Below, piece after piece: positions 47,041 to 58,510 of a DNA stretch of 64,000 nt. Numbering within the stretch: the stretch's first letter is position 1; each line of letters begins with the position of its first letter. The stretch is from Artocarpus heterophyllus (Eukaryota; Streptophyta; Magnoliopsida; Rosales; Moraceae): assembly GCA_025403435.1 (NCBI GenBank), contig CM046348.1, positions 28,786,148-28,850,147 on the forward strand, written 5' to 3'. The notes beneath the pieces were generated by a model, which made no database searches, was not told where the DNA came from, and worked only from the letters and a program-made list of their open reading frames with translations. Made by a program: the position numbers and the translations under genes.

Positions 47041-47980
47041 CAATGGGAAAAAAAAAACCCAAAAATTAAAAAAAAAAATTTTGATATTTTCCCAGATTTC
47101 ATAAAGTGATATTTTTTGAGTAAAATTTCATGAAATTTTTCAGATTTTATAATTTTATGAGATTTTCATAATATCCACAATTTTGATATTTTTATGAAAT
47201 TTTTCATATTATGGAATAAATTTGTGAAAAATTCATAATTTTGAATATTCATAATTTTTGGTATTTGTTATGAATATTTTATAGTTTTGGTGTGGATATA
47301 ATTTTGTATATTTATGTGCATATAATGTTGATTATGCATAATTTGTGATTTAAATTATGCATGCAATATTAAGTTAAATAATTTAGTACATTTAAATTTT
47401 ATATACTAATGTGCTAAATTATGTTTTTGAATGTATAATTTTAATCTATGCATAATGAATATTGGTACATAAATTATTGGTTCTTTGTTCATATTTATTT
47501 ATTGCTTTAAGTAAATGTAATTTATTTATGAGCAAAATTTTAGAATAAATGTCTAGTGCTGTATATAATTTTGAATAATTAGAGAGTAGCCACAACATCT
47601 TTGTTTATACAAAATTATATTAAATGTTTGAATCACATATGGTAAAAGGATGTTAAATTGTGATTAATCATATGTAATATGATAAATTTTATCCCATAAG
47701 AATTTTTATTATATTTAATATGATTAGTTAGGATGATGTATCAAATTATTTTTCTTAATTTACCCATAGGAGCTAAGATAAAGGAATATAATTTGATAGT
47801 GTCATCATGAAGATATATGTATCTGTTTGAATTTAAAAATTTAGCCCATAGGCAAATTTTAATGCCATTTGATACATATTTTTATTGCATGCATTTACAT
47901 TGGTAAAACATGACATATAGCATTATAGCCACAATTTAGTAACAGAAGCATGTATGTTTAATTATGCAGCAATACAAACT
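47041..47980 (+). other. Remaining leader of the older copia element
   Basis: Very AT-rich sequence with no open frame between the palindrome array and the start of gag. I see nothing further in it. Confidence 0.6.
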
Positions 47981-48812
47981 ATGAACTACTCTGATCTTAA
48001 ATGCGATTTCCTCAACTTAAGGGTGATAATTATAAGGTGTGAAAGGAGAGAATTCTTCTCCATTTAGGCTAGATGGACATTGATTATGCTATCCGTAAAG
48101 ATGAACCACCTGCCATTATGGAAACAAGCCAACCAGATGATATTGATAAATATGAGAAATAGGAGCGATCCAATCGTCTCTGTGTCATGTTTATCAAAAC
48201 TAAAATCTTAGTTAGTATTCGTGGTTCACTGGAATAGTTTGACAATGTGTGAGCTTTGATGAAGGCAATTGATGAGTAGTTTGCATCATCAGACAAAGCT
48301 TTGCCAAGCACCTTAATAATGAAATTTTCATCCATGAAGCTCACCGAAATTCATGGTGTACGCGAGCACATCATGCAAATGAGGGATATAGCGGCTTAGT
48401 TAAAAACATTTGAGGTTGAGATGTCTGAGTCTTTCCTTGTGTACTACATCTTGAACACTCTTCCACAATAATATGGACCTTTCAAAATATCCTACAACAC
48501 ACATAAGGATAAGTGGTCCATCAACGAGTTGATGACCATGTGTGTTCAGGAAGAAGGAGGACTTGTTATAGAGGCAGGAGAGAAAGTGCATCTGGCAACT
48601 CAAGAGAAGATTAAGGGACAAGCCAAGAACAAGGGAAAAGGCAAATTGTCTGTACAGGCTGATATCAAAAAGGAATCCAGGTGCTTCTTTTGTAAAAAGA
48701 AAGGGCACATGAAGAAGGATTGTGCTAAATATTAGAAATGGCTTGAGAAGAAAGGTACTTAATTCTCACTTGTTTGTTTTGAATCTAATATGGTTAATGT
48801 TGGTCATAACAC
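47981..48812 (+). pseudogene. Gag of the older copia element, with stops and interrupted
   Basis: The likely original start is the ATG at 47981 (MNYSDLK), followed by a frameshift near 48000. From 48001 one frame reads as copia Gag: LKGDNYKV, ERILLHLG, MDIDYAIRKDEPP, ERSNRLCVMFIKTKI, GVREHIMQMRDIAA, then YGPFKISYNTHKDKWSINEL. A zinc knuckle, CFFCKKKGHMKKDC, lies near 48683-48724. Stops fall where Trp or Gln is expected (TGA, TAG, TAA). The frame ends at the inserted young copia element. Confidence 0.85.
48808..48812. repeat. Target-site duplication AACAC, left copy
   Basis: The five bases before the young copia element are repeated exactly at 58506-58510. Confidence 0.9.
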
Positions 48813-50248
48813 TGTTAGACATGTATGCTCTAAGGAGTAAAAATGTAATACGTTTTTGGAGACATTTTTATCAATAAAGAATTTATTCATTTATATATAC
48901 CAAATAATGTCCTCTTTACGTTCATATTCGTTGAATGTATGATAAGCAAACAGTAGTCTGAGACTGTCAGTCTAAACCTTAAGAGTTGGGCATATGATGG
49001 GATGATTATGCGGTAGACACGACTCTTAAGGTGATGGTCTAAAATATATGATCCGCAATCGAGGGAATAAAGTTGGGCGCTTTATTCATGTAAAGATTGT
49101 TATGTTGTCTATATCCCTTTTGGGAGATGGTTTGTCTTGGCCATCGGAGTTGGACTCCGTGAATAGAAACATTGGCGCGTTGTCATAGGTGACGATGTGT
49201 TGGATCGGGACATAAAGTGAATTGATTTGGATTAATAATTCTGTCTTGGCAAATCGATTCACTTTAGACAGTCGTTTGTATTGTATCTTAATCCTGAGAT
49301 GAATAATGGGCCCGTTGTCTCGACTTGTGTCTTTTGATGTACCAATGGGTGACTCCCACATCTCTATAGTGGCATGCATGCCGGTACGTTGGAGGCATGA
49401 CTCTTGATAGCGTAGACTTGTTATTCATAGATATGGAATCCATAGCTCCTCTTTAGGAGTAATGATATCCTCTTATATGCGTTGTCCTGTAATTGGAAAA
49501 CTGGAGCGCTCAACCATTTGGATACATAGGTGTAACCGAATGGTATACTATCTTTGGATGGTAAGTTTTCTAATGGTGAGACAATGGAACGTAAGATAAA
49601 AATAATCGGAAAGGTAAGACAGAACTTGTCCTTAAGCCGATTATGGATGATCATATGGGGATGCGATACACTATGATATGTCATGGAGACTTAGCTACAC
49701 GAGCTTCGTAATTCTGTAAAGTTCGAGAGTGCAGCTCCAAGCTTTTAGTGGAGTAGCGTTGGAGTTGATAATTGTGAAATGTATATCTGGGATATTGGGT
49801 TTCATAATTATCATGAGCTTGAACTTTATAGGTCCATTTTGGTCCCCTTTGCTAGCTCACAAAGTCCTGTAACGACACGGCGTGCTTTTCCAATAATTGG
49901 TGACTTATGTCGGATTTATCAGATTGGTTTAAAATTTATAAGAATCAAATAATTCATGTCTGTTTATCGGTTGAATTAATTTTGTAAGAAATTAGTTCAA
50001 GATGAACTTGTTGAATTATGGCGTTCGGATAATTCTTGTCTGTTTATCGGTTGTTTTAATTTTGGACAATTAGAACAAGATAAACTTGTAGAATTATTTG
50101 AATTGATTTATTTTCTTAGAGATTATCTTGATAGAGTTTGTTTTGATCAGATATCTTTTCTATTGGGCTATTTGAATCAAAACTGAGACTTTATCCTTTA
50201 GAATCTCGGGTGGAAAATAAAAGATTCGCGGAGATTTTTTCTCGGCAG

Positions 50249-50327
50249 TTCGGCCTGCCGATCAAAAAGTTCGGCCTGCCGAACTGGCCAGTTCGGCCTG
50301 CCTATCTCACAGTTCGGCATGCCGACC
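50249..50327. repeat. Four TTCGGC-NN-GCCGAA dyads in the 5' LTR
   Basis: Units are TTCGGCCTGCCGAT (50249), TTCGGCCTGCCGAAC (50270), TTCGGCCTGCCTAT (50292) and TTCGGCATGCCGACC (50313), spaced 21-22 bp, about two helical turns. They lie about 120 bp upstream of the TATA box, so they are in U3, where copia elements such as Tnt1 and Tto1 carry repeated regulatory boxes. Confidence 0.9.
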
Positions 50328-50444
50328 GCGACAGCTAAGATTACGCGTTTTTCACGCGTATCTTATCAGATATTGATCCGAACTTGATTCTGTTTCGATT
50401 TTTGAGACCTAATCTGATATGGACTGACCCCAAGGACCAATAAG

Positions 50445-50454
50445 TATAAAAAGG
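50445..50454 (+). promoter_or_regulatory. TATA box of young copia 5' LTR
   Basis: TATAAAAAGG, followed by GAGTGAG, is the best core promoter in the LTR. The same site is at 58106-58115 in the 3' LTR. Confidence 0.7.
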
Positions 50455-50847
50455 GAGTGAGTCTAATGATTTACTCAGATCAATTTGAGAGATTAAGAGT
50501 GATACTCTTCTAGTGAGCATCTGAAAACTCCCTGAGAGCTTTTGTTCACAAATCACGAACACTAGCTTTGGGTTCTCTCTATTGGTTGGAAGGAGAGTCA
50601 CCGGTGGAAGAGCTGTACGTGTGAGCCCACACTCACTCCGGTTGTGGATAGAGAATAGCAAAGAAGACCAGTTGGTTGAGGCTCTTCTGGAACGTTACTT
50701 CTCTACACAGGTCGCGGAGGTTCTTCGGCACACTGAGGTTAGTAAGATCTGTTTAATTTATACATATAACATGTCATACTTGTATTTTGGAAAATACTCT
50801 GATGGAAAAATTAAAAAAATTCCGCTGCGCACTTTGTTTCCAACAAT

Positions 50848-50860
50848 TGGTATCAGAGCC
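50848..50860 (+). promoter_or_regulatory. Primer-binding site of young copia element
   Basis: TGGTATCAGAGCC, two bases after the LTR, is a perfect match to the usual plant initiator-Met tRNA primer site. Confidence 0.95.
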
Positions 50861-52505
50861 GAGGTTTTTACATAAATTTGCAAGTTTGTGATCATGTTAT
50901 ATGCATAAATTTTGTGATCTTAATCTCTCCAATGCTTGAATTAAATTTTATAGAGATGATGGCACTCTAGGTTTCTATATAATATATATATGTTGTCATG
51001 GATTATATGGTGAATGTTTATTAATTAATTATGGTTGATTAAATTGTTGTTTAATTATTTATTAATTAATTAATACCGGTTATGGTTCCTTAGAGGTTAG
51101 AATGTGTATCTAGGTTTTTCATGTAATTAGATGGCGGACTATCATCTCCGTCTAGGAATTATTATTTAATTTGTAAGAATTTTGTAATTAAATAATTATT
51201 CGGAGAAGACGGAACGAGAAGTCGGATCTTGAAGATAGATGATGGCGCCTCCAGGTATTTCCTGAGTCTCTAATTTTATGTTTTTGAATTGTTGAAAATA
51301 AAATTGATGAATTGCATTAAAATTGTATTTTCTGGATTGAGGGTTTTCTGCTCGGTCGGCATGCCGGACTTCACAGTTCGGCAGGCCGAAGGTCACAGAT
51401 CGGCAGGCCGGACGTACGGTCCGGCAGGCCGACAGTGGGGCAGAAATTTTGGTGCTCTGCCGGCAGGCCGAACCTTCATGTTCGGCAGGCCGAACCACCA
51501 TGATCGGCAGACCGATCACCCAGATCGGCCTGCCGACCGAGAGCTGCCAGGTGTCCAGAAAAGGTGCGATTTTTTCAGTGCAGTTTTAATTTTATTTTTG
51601 GGACGATTCTGAGAAACATTAAATTTGGATATGACCGGAAATATGAAGTATTCGATTCATACGGGATTGAGGACTTGAAGATGGATATTACATGAAGAAG
51701 GATACAGCTTAAGGATTCAAGGATGAAGAATCGATAAATGTCTCGATTATTCTCTTGTAATCTTATTTTTTCTATTCTCTAGGGTGGAACCATAATATTA
51801 CGGTTATTATTATTATGCTTGTAGCTTTGCTTGATTGCTTTGCTTGTCTGCATTATAATATGATTTACCATGTATATTGATAACATGTCATATAGAATAG
51901 GGAGTGCCGCTCATATTAAAATTGTTCATGCATAATTTTGAAATAAAACCTTGACTTCAAAAGATTGAGTGGGAGAAGGTTTTCGAAGAGAGAACCTAAG
52001 GCCTCCATCGTTGGTCCATAGGAAGAACATGATGGTCCCAACCCCTAGGAAGGGATTTCTATCATGTACCAGATTGGATCTCTGAAAGGATAAAGTATTT
52101 TAGTATGATTTATGGTTGCACACCCCTAGGTGGTGATTATAAATCATGGATAAAATATTAAAACGGTGGTTATACACTCACGTTAACTTTATTATTAACC
52201 TCCCCTAGGAGCTCTGTTAATAAAATTAATGGCCAAAGAAACGATTATTAGTATATGCTGGATCATACGGGTCCTGGATGGCATATATTAATCAGGAGGG
52301 GATCCGTGTTCCTGATTGAATTTGGCATGACTCCCCTAGGAGCTTGTTGAATTCTGAGTTGGGAATTATCGTTGTAAGGTTGTGATATTTTCAAGGTTTT
52401 GACACATAAACACATTTGTATAATTTTACATGATTGTGTTATCTTACTAAATTATTATATATGTTTGCTTATGTTTGGTATATGATTCTTTATTGTAGAT
52501 TGAAA
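50861..52505 (+). other. Untranslated leader of young copia element
   Basis: About 1.65 kb between primer site and gag, with no convincing coding frame. It includes the dyad array at 51356-51538, and repeated CCCCTAGG motifs at 52045-52345 (for example CCCCTAGGAAGGG, CACCCCTAGGTGG, CTCCCCTAGGAGC), each itself a near-palindrome. Long leaders are known in Angela/BARE-1-like elements. Confidence 0.75.
51356..51538. repeat. Eight TTCGGC-NN-GCCGAA-type dyads in the untranslated leader
   Basis: Units lie at about 51356, 51377 (TTCGGCAGGCCGAAG), 51399, 51419, 51459, 51481 (TTCGGCAGGCCGAACC), 51503 and 51524. Most have centre AG, i.e. the opposite strand sense to the LTR units (centre CT). Outer bases vary (TTCGGC, ATCGGC, TCCGGC) but usually vary together on both sides, so the dyad is kept. 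The array is far more GC-rich than its surroundings. Open frames over it on both strands are by-products of the palindromes. Confidence 0.9.
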
Positions 52506-55500
52506 ATGTCTAAAAACGCTTTATCATCGATACTTGACAAAAACCAATTGACCGGTGAGAACTATAATGATTGGAAACGGAACCTGGACATCGTCCTTTC
52601 CTTTGAGAAACTGAAATATGTTCTGACAACTCCTTGTCCTCCCGAGCCTACGGGAGACTCAAGTAATGAGCAATTCCAAGCGTACGAACGCTGGAAAGAT
52701 GCTAATGATCAGGCCCGCTGCTATGTTATGGCTAGCATGAATAACGTGCTGCAGGCTCAACATCAGGATTATGAGACTGCGAAGCAGATCTTGGATAATC
52801 TTGAGGACATGTTTGGAGGCCAGGCCATAACAAAGCGGCAAGGGGCGCTTCGGAAACTCTTAAACTGTAGACAGAGACCGGGGACATCTGTAAAGGAGCA
52901 CATGATGTTGGTCATGGGTTACCTGGCTGAGGCTCAAACCAATGGAGCCGACATCGATGCTGAAACTCAGATGACTATGGTCTTTGAGACTCTGTCTAAG
53001 GAATTTATTCCGTTTAGAGCTACTTTTAATCTAAGCAATAGACGGGATATGACCTTGACAGAACTGATGAAACAGTTACAAGAGTTTGAACTGCTGATCA
53101 GGGAGTCTCCTGCTGGTGGAGAGGCCAATATGGTAGCTGCTTCTGGTTCCAATCCTAACTCTGGGAATGGAAAGAAACAACGGGCCAAGAGTGGGAAGTC
53201 TTCTATTCCTATTGCTACCAAGAGCAAGAAGAAGAAGAAGAAGAACCCAAAGAAGCTTAAGTGCTTCTTTTGTGGTAAGGTCGGGCATATAAAGAAGCAT
53301 TGCAAGGACTTCCTTTCCAAGGGAGGTAGGTGTAATCTTCTATATTTAGAAACTTGTTTGGTTGAGGAATCCAGTGACATTTGGGTCATAGATTCTGGTG
53401 CAACTAATCATGTTTGTGTTTCTCTGCAGGGATTCAAAGAAACGAGAAGTCTACTTCATGAAGACTTAACGCTTCGGATGGGCGATGGATCCTTGGTCTC
53501 AGCGGAAGCAGTGGGAGATGTCCATCTTTATTTTGATAATTATAGGAGTTTAATTTTGCGAGATTGTTTTTATGTTCCTAAATTTAAAAGGAATTTAATT
53601 TGTGTATCTTCTTTATTTAAAGACTCCTACGTGGTATCTTTTAATGAAAAAGTGGTGATTCGTAAAAACAAATCTTTTATCTGTTCTGGATGGATGCAAA
53701 ATAATCTATATTTTATCAAACCTAAGATGGACTTGTTGCTTAATGCTGAGATAAATGATAATAACTCAAAAAGACTTAAAACTTCTCACTCTAATAAGAC
53801 TTATCTTTGGCATTTGCGCCTTGGCCATATTAACCTGAATAGGATTCAAAGGTTGGTAAGGGATGGACCTTTAAGTCACTTAAAGGTGGAATCTATACCT
53901 CAATGTGAGTCTTGTTTGGAGGGTAAAATGACCAAAAGACCATACGGGTCTAAGGGCAATAGGGCCGAAGGGGTTCTAGAACTTGTGCATAGTGATGTTT
54001 GCGGACCGATGAACATCCGGGCACGAGGAGGGTATGAGTACTTCGTTACTTTTATTGACGATTACTCAAGATATGGGTATGTGTACCTAATGCACCACAA
54101 AAGCGAAACTTATGATAAGTTCAGGGAGTTTCGGGCTGAAGTGGAAAAGCAATTGGGTAGACCCATAAAGGCACTTCGATCTGATCGAGGTGGGGAATAC
54201 CTTTCTGATGAGTTCTTGGGACACTTGTTAGAGAATGGGATTTTATCCCATTTGACTGCGCCGGGCACTCCGCAGCAGAATGGCGTAGCGGAGAGAAGGA
54301 ATAGGACTTTGTTGGACATGATTCGGTCCATGATGAGTTATTCATCATTGCCTTTATCCTTTTGGGGATATGCACTACAAACCGCATGTTATCTTTTGAA
54401 CAATGTGCCTTCAAAATCGGTCCCTAAAACTCCTCACAAGTTGTGGACAAGACGGAAGACATCCTTAAACCATATTCGCATATGGGGATGTCCAGCTCAT
54501 GTCCTGTTTAAGGATCCGAATAAGTTGGAAGCACGTTCAGAAGTTTGCGTGTTTGTAGGATATCCAAAAGGGACTAAAGGGGGTTATTTTTATAACCCAA
54601 AGGAAAATAAAGTCGTGGTTTCAACTAATGCAACTTTCCTTGAGGAGAGTTACATGAACGACTTTAAACCTCAAAGCAAAGTGGTGCTTGAGGAGTTGAG
54701 GGGTAATCCGTTTACTCCAGAGGTTCCGAACGAAACCATTCCGATCGGTGTAGAAAAACCAAACAAACCTGAACAACAACCTCAGGGGCTTCGGCGTAGT
54801 GGGAGGATCGGGCGTCAACCTGAGAGGTATATGTTCAATGGGGAGGTCTTTTTGGCTGAACCGGATGAACATGACAGGGATCCTTATACTTACGCAGAAG
54901 CTATGGAGGATGTTGATTCAAGACTCTGGACAGAGGCCATGAACATTGAGATGAAGTCTATGGAGACTAATCGGGTCTGGGAGCTTGTGGATCTTCCCGA
55001 AGGGGTAAAACCCATAGGGTGTAAGTGGATCTACAAGAGGAAAAGAGGAGTGGATGGAAAGGTCGAAACCTTTAAGGCTAGACTGGTAGCTAAGGGTTAT
55101 ACGCAAAAGGAAGGAATCGATTATGAGGAAACCTTTTCGCCTGTAGCCATGCTTAAGTCCATCCGGATTCTCTTGTCCATAGCTGCCGCTCTCGACTACG
55201 AGATTTGGCAGATGGATGTCAAGACGGCTTTTCTGAATGGCTATCTTGATGAGTCCATTTATATGGAACAACCAGACGGGTTCAAGGTCACGGGTCAAGA
55301 GGGTAAGGTTTGTAAGTTGCTAAAGTCTATTTATGGACTTAAGCAGGCTTCTCGTTCTTGGAACATAAGATTTGATCAAGTGATCAAGACTTATGGGTTC
55401 TCACAAAATGTGGATGAACCATGTGTTTACAAACACATTAAGAATGGGAAGGTGGTTTTTCTACTACTCTATGTAGATGACATTCTGCTAATTGGCAATG

Positions 55501-56459
55501 ACGTTGGGGCGTTGTCATCGGTCAAATTATGGTTGACCAAGCAGTTTGACATGAAGGACTTGGGTGAGGCTAATTTTGTTCTCGGTATCCAGATCTTTCG
55601 GGATAGGAAGAACAAAATGATAGCTTTGTCACAGGCCAGCTACATAGATAAAATTCTCAGGAGGTTTGCAATGCAGGATTCCAAGAAAGGTGGGCAACCA
55701 TCTAGGTCTGGAATTACTCTTTCTAAGAAAGACTCTCCAAAGTCTTATGAAGAAAGAGAATACATGAAGAAGGTGCCTTATGCTTCGGCAGTGGGTAGTC
55801 TCATGTATGCCATGCTTTGCACTCGACCGGATATTAGCTATGCGGTCGGGATTGTGAGTCGATTTCAGGCGGATCCAGGACCAAACCATTGGGTTGCGGT
55901 AAAGCATATTTTCAAGTACCTGAGAAGGACTCGAGGGTATATGCTTGTGTATTCGGGTGAGGATTTAACTCCTCTAGGATACACTGATTCGGATTTTCAA
56001 TCCTGCCTGGATTCTAGGAAATCGACTTCAGGGTTTGTGTTTACTCTGGGTGGCGGTGCCATCAGTTGGAGAAGTGCGAAGCAAGATTGCACTTCGGATT
56101 CAACGATGGAGGCCGAGTATGTGGCGGCTAGTGATGCTTCGAAAGAAGCAGTGTGGCTCCGCAAGTTCCTTGGGGATCTTGAGGTAGTTCCTGGTATGGA
56201 TAAAGCGGTATCACTGTACTGTGATAACAGTGCGGCGGTAGCTAATGCTAAGGAACCAAGATTTCACAAGAAGAGTAAGCATATTGATCGGAAGTATCAT
56301 GTGATAAAGGACTTCGTTGAGAGCGGGCATGTCACGGTGTGCAAGATCGCGTCAGAGGACAATTTAGCTGATCCATTTACGAAGACACTTTCTGGGAGAG
56401 TCTTCGAAAGGCATGTGGAAGCTATGGGGATGCGAAATTTGCAGTATTTACTCACTTAG
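52506..56459 (+). CDS. Copia gag-pol polyprotein, intact (1317 aa)
   Basis: One uninterrupted frame encodes Gag, protease, integrase, RT and RNase H in copia order. I chose the ATG at 52506 ([10 protein letters not shown]) over an in-frame ATG at 52434, whose 24 extra residues are hydrophobic leader translation. Gag fills residues 1-270, with zinc knuckle [14 protein letters not shown] at 253-266. Protease Asp is at 296 (DSGA). The pre-integrase HLRLGH is near 436. The integrase triad is D497, D560, E596 (35 residues between the last two). RT has YVDDIL with D991 and D992. RNase H has YTDSDF (1160), MEAEY (1201) and YCDNS (D1240). All catalytic residues I can check are present. It would be made from the LTR promoter in the cytoplasm and cut by its own protease. 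Lineage resembles Angela/BARE-1. Confidence 0.97.
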   Translation: MSKNALSSILDKNQLTGENYNDWKRNLDIVLSFEKLKYVLTTPCPPEPTGDSSNEQFQAYERWKDANDQARCYVMASMNNVLQAQHQDYETAKQILDNLEDMFGGQAITKRQGALRKLLNCRQRPGTSVKEHMMLVMGYLAEAQTNGADIDAETQMTMVFETLSKEFIPFRATFNLSNRRDMTLTELMKQLQEFELLIRESPAGGEANMVAASGSNPNSGNGKKQRAKSGKSSIPIATKSKKKKKKNPKKLKCFFCGKVGHIKKHCKDFLSKGGRCNLLYLETCLVEESSDIWVIDSGATNHVCVSLQGFKETRSLLHEDLTLRMGDGSLVSAEAVGDVHLYFDNYRSLILRDCFYVPKFKRNLICVSSLFKDSYVVSFNEKVVIRKNKSFICSGWMQNNLYFIKPKMDLLLNAEINDNNSKRLKTSHSNKTYLWHLRLGHINLNRIQRLVRDGPLSHLKVESIPQCESCLEGKMTKRPYGSKGNRAEGVLELVHSDVCGPMNIRARGGYEYFVTFIDDYSRYGYVYLMHHKSETYDKFREFRAEVEKQLGRPIKALRSDRGGEYLSDEFLGHLLENGILSHLTAPGTPQQNGVAERRNRTLLDMIRSMMSYSSLPLSFWGYALQTACYLLNNVPSKSVPKTPHKLWTRRKTSLNHIRIWGCPAHVLFKDPNKLEARSEVCVFVGYPKGTKGGYFYNPKENKVVVSTNATFLEESYMNDFKPQSKVVLEELRGNPFTPEVPNETIPIGVEKPNKPEQQPQGLRRSGRIGRQPERYMFNGEVFLAEPDEHDRDPYTYAEAMEDVDSRLWTEAMNIEMKSMETNRVWELVDLPEGVKPIGCKWIYKRKRGVDGKVETFKARLVAKGYTQKEGIDYEETFSPVAMLKSIRILLSIAAALDYEIWQMDVKTAFLNGYLDESIYMEQPDGFKVTGQEGKVCKLLKSIYGLKQASRSWNIRFDQVIKTYGFSQNVDEPCVYKHIKNGKVVFLLLYVDDILLIGNDVGALSSVKLWLTKQFDMKDLGEANFVLGIQIFRDRKNKMIALSQASYIDKILRRFAMQDSKKGGQPSRSGITLSKKDSPKSYEEREYMKKVPYASAVGSLMYAMLCTRPDISYAVGIVSRFQADPGPNHWVAVKHIFKYLRRTRGYMLVYSGEDLTPLGYTDSDFQSCLDSRKSTSGFVFTLGGGAISWRSAKQDCTSDSTMEAEYVAASDASKEAVWLRKFLGDLEVVPGMDKAVSLYCDNSAAVANAKEPRFHKKSKHIDRKYHVIKDFVESGHVTVCKIASEDNLADPFTKTLSGRVFERHVEAMGMRNLQYLLT

Positions 56460-56462
56460 TGC

Positions 56463-56472
56463 AAGTGGGAGA
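56463..56472 (+). other. Polypurine tract of young copia element
   Basis: AAGTGGGAGA lies four bases after the stop codon and one base before the 3' LTR. This is the standard copia second-strand primer. Confidence 0.9.
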
Positions 56473-56473
56473 T

Positions 56474-58505
56474 TGTTAGACATGTATGCTCTAAGGAGTA
56501 AAAATGTAATACGTTTTTGGAGACATTTTTATCAATAAAGAATTTATTCATTTATATATACCAAATAATGTCCTCTTTACGTTCATATTCGTTGAATGTA
56601 TGATAAGCAAACAGTAGTCTGAGACTGTCAGTCTAAACCTTAAGAGTTGGGCATATGATGGGATGATTATGCGGTAGACACGACTCTTAAGGTGATGGTC
56701 TAAAATATATGATCCGCAATCGAGGGAATAAAGTTGGGCGCTTTATTCATGTAAAGATTGTTATGTTGTCTATATCCCTTTTGGGAGATGGTTTGTCTTG
56801 GCCATCGGAGTTGGACTCCGTGAATAGAAACATTGGCGCGTTGTCATAGGTGACGATGTGTTGGATCGGGACATAAAGTGAATTGATTTGGATTAATAAT
56901 TCTGTCTTGGCAAATCGATTCACTTTAGACAGTCGTTTGTATTGTATCTTAATCCTGAGATGAATAATGGGCCCGTTGTCTCGACTTGTGTCTTTTGATG
57001 TACCAATGGGTGACTCCCACATCTCTATAGTGGCATGCATGCCGGTACGTTGGAGGCATGACTCTTGATAGCGTAGACTTGTTATTCATAGATATGGAAT
57101 CCATAGCTCCTCTTTAGGAGTAATGATATCCTCTTATATGCGTTGTCCTGTAATTGGAAAACTGGAGCGCTCAACCATTTGGATACATAGGTGTAACCGA
57201 ATGGTATACTATCTTTGGATGGTAAGTTTTCTAATGGTGAGACAATGGAACGTAAGATAAAAATAATCGGAAAGGTAAGACAGAACTTGTCCTTAAGCCG
57301 ATTATGGATGATCATATGGGGATGCGATACACTATGATATGTCATGGAGACTTAGCTACACGAGCTTCGTAATTCTGTAAAGTTCGAGAGTGCAGCTCCA
57401 AGCTTTTAGTGGAGTAGCGTTGGAGTTGATAATTGTGAAATGTATATCTGGGATATTGGGTTTCATAATTATCATGAGCTTGAACTTTATAGGTCCATTT
57501 TGGTCCCCTTTGCTAGCTCACAAAGTCCTGTAACGACACGGCGTGCTTTTCCAATAATTGGTGACTTATGTCGGATTTATCAGATTGGTTTAAAATTTAT
57601 AAGAATCAAATAATTCATGTCTGTTTATCGGTTGAATTAATTTTGTAAGAAATTAGTTCAAGATGAACTTGTTGAATTATGGCGTTCGGATAATTCTTGT
57701 CTGTTTATCGGTTGTTTTAATTTTGGACAATTAGAACAAGATAAACTTGTAGAATTATTTGAATTGATTTATTTTCTTAGAGATTATCTTGATAGAGTTT
57801 GTTTTGATCAGATATCTTTTCTATTGGGCTATTTGAATCAAAACTGAGACTTTATCCTTTAGAATCTCGGGTGGAAAATAAAAGATTCGCGGAGATTTTT
57901 TCTCGGCAGTTCGGCCTGCCGATCAAAAAGTTCGGCCTGCCGAACTGGCCAGTTCGGCCTGCCTATCTCACAGTTCGGCATGCCGACCGCGACAGCTAAG
58001 ATTACGCGTTTTTCACGCGTATCTTATCAGATATTGATCCGAACTTGATTCTGTTTCGATTTTTGAGACCTAATCTGATATGGACTGACCCCAAGGACCA
58101 ATAAGTATAAAAAGGGAGTGAGTCTAATGATTTACTCAGATCAATTTGAGAGATTAAGAGTGATACTCTTCTAGTGAGCATCTGAAAACTCCCTGAGAGC
58201 TTTTGTTCACAAATCACGAACACTAGCTTTGGGTTCTCTCTATTGGTTGGAAGGAGAGTCACCGGTGGAAGAGCTGTACGTGTGAGCCCACACTCACTCC
58301 GGTTGTGGATAGAGAATAGCAAAGAAGACCAGTTGGTTGAGGCTCTTCTGGAACGTTACTTCTCTACACAGGTCGCGGAGGTTCTTCGGCACACTGAGGT
58401 TAGTAAGATCTGTTTAATTTATACATATAACATGTCATACTTGTATTTTGGAAAATACTCTGATGAAAATTTTTTAAAATTCCGCTGCGCACTTTGTTTC
58501 CAACA
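56474..58505 (+). repeat. 3' LTR of young copia element (2032 bp)
   Basis: Reads as the 5' LTR except near 58464-58480, where the 5' LTR GATGGAAAAATTAAAAAAA corresponds to GATGAAAATTTTTTAAAA, one base shorter. It is followed by TSD AACAC (58506-58510). The dyad array recurs at about 57910-57988 and the TATA box at 58106. Confidence 0.95.
57910..57988. repeat. Four TTCGGC-NN-GCCGAA dyads in the 3' LTR
   Basis: Identical copy of the array at 50249-50327 in the other LTR. Confidence 0.9.
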
Positions 58506-58510
58506 AACAC

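Larger units (their letters stand above)
48813..50845 (+). repeat. 5' LTR of young copia element (2033 bp)
   Basis: It starts TGTTAGACATGTATGCTCTA and ends ...CTTTGTTTCCAACA. It contains a four-unit dyad array (50249-50327), a TATA box (50445) and a probable transcribed part after it. Minus-strand open frames within it (for example 49086-49379) are duplicated in the other LTR only because the LTRs are identical, and are not genes. Confidence 0.95.
48813..58505 (+). mobile_element. Young, apparently complete Ty1/copia retrotransposon (about 9.7 kb)
   Basis: Two LTRs of about 2.03 kb (48813-50845, 56474-58505) look identical by eye, apart from one short A/T-rich difference near their 3' ends. 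TSD AACAC, primer site, 1.65 kb leader, one uninterrupted gag-pol frame and polypurine tract are all present. The long LTRs and RNase H wording are like the Angela/BARE-1 group of copia elements; I am only moderately sure of the lineage. It lies inside an older copia element and is the most recent insertion in the window. Confidence 0.95.

Noticed and set aside
49086..50661. Minus-strand open frames (97, 87 and 106 codons) repeated in both LTRs
   Set aside because: They are present twice only because the LTRs are identical; no domain is recognisable and they run against the element's sense.
51196..51612. Overlapping 107-codon open frames on both strands
   Set aside because: Both cross the TTCGGC dyad array; the palindromic GC-rich units remove stops on both strands.
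52434..52505. N-terminal extension of the copia polyprotein from an upstream ATG
   Set aside because: The 24 residues are hydrophobic and unlike copia Gag starts; the ATG at 52506 begins a typical Gag N-terminus.
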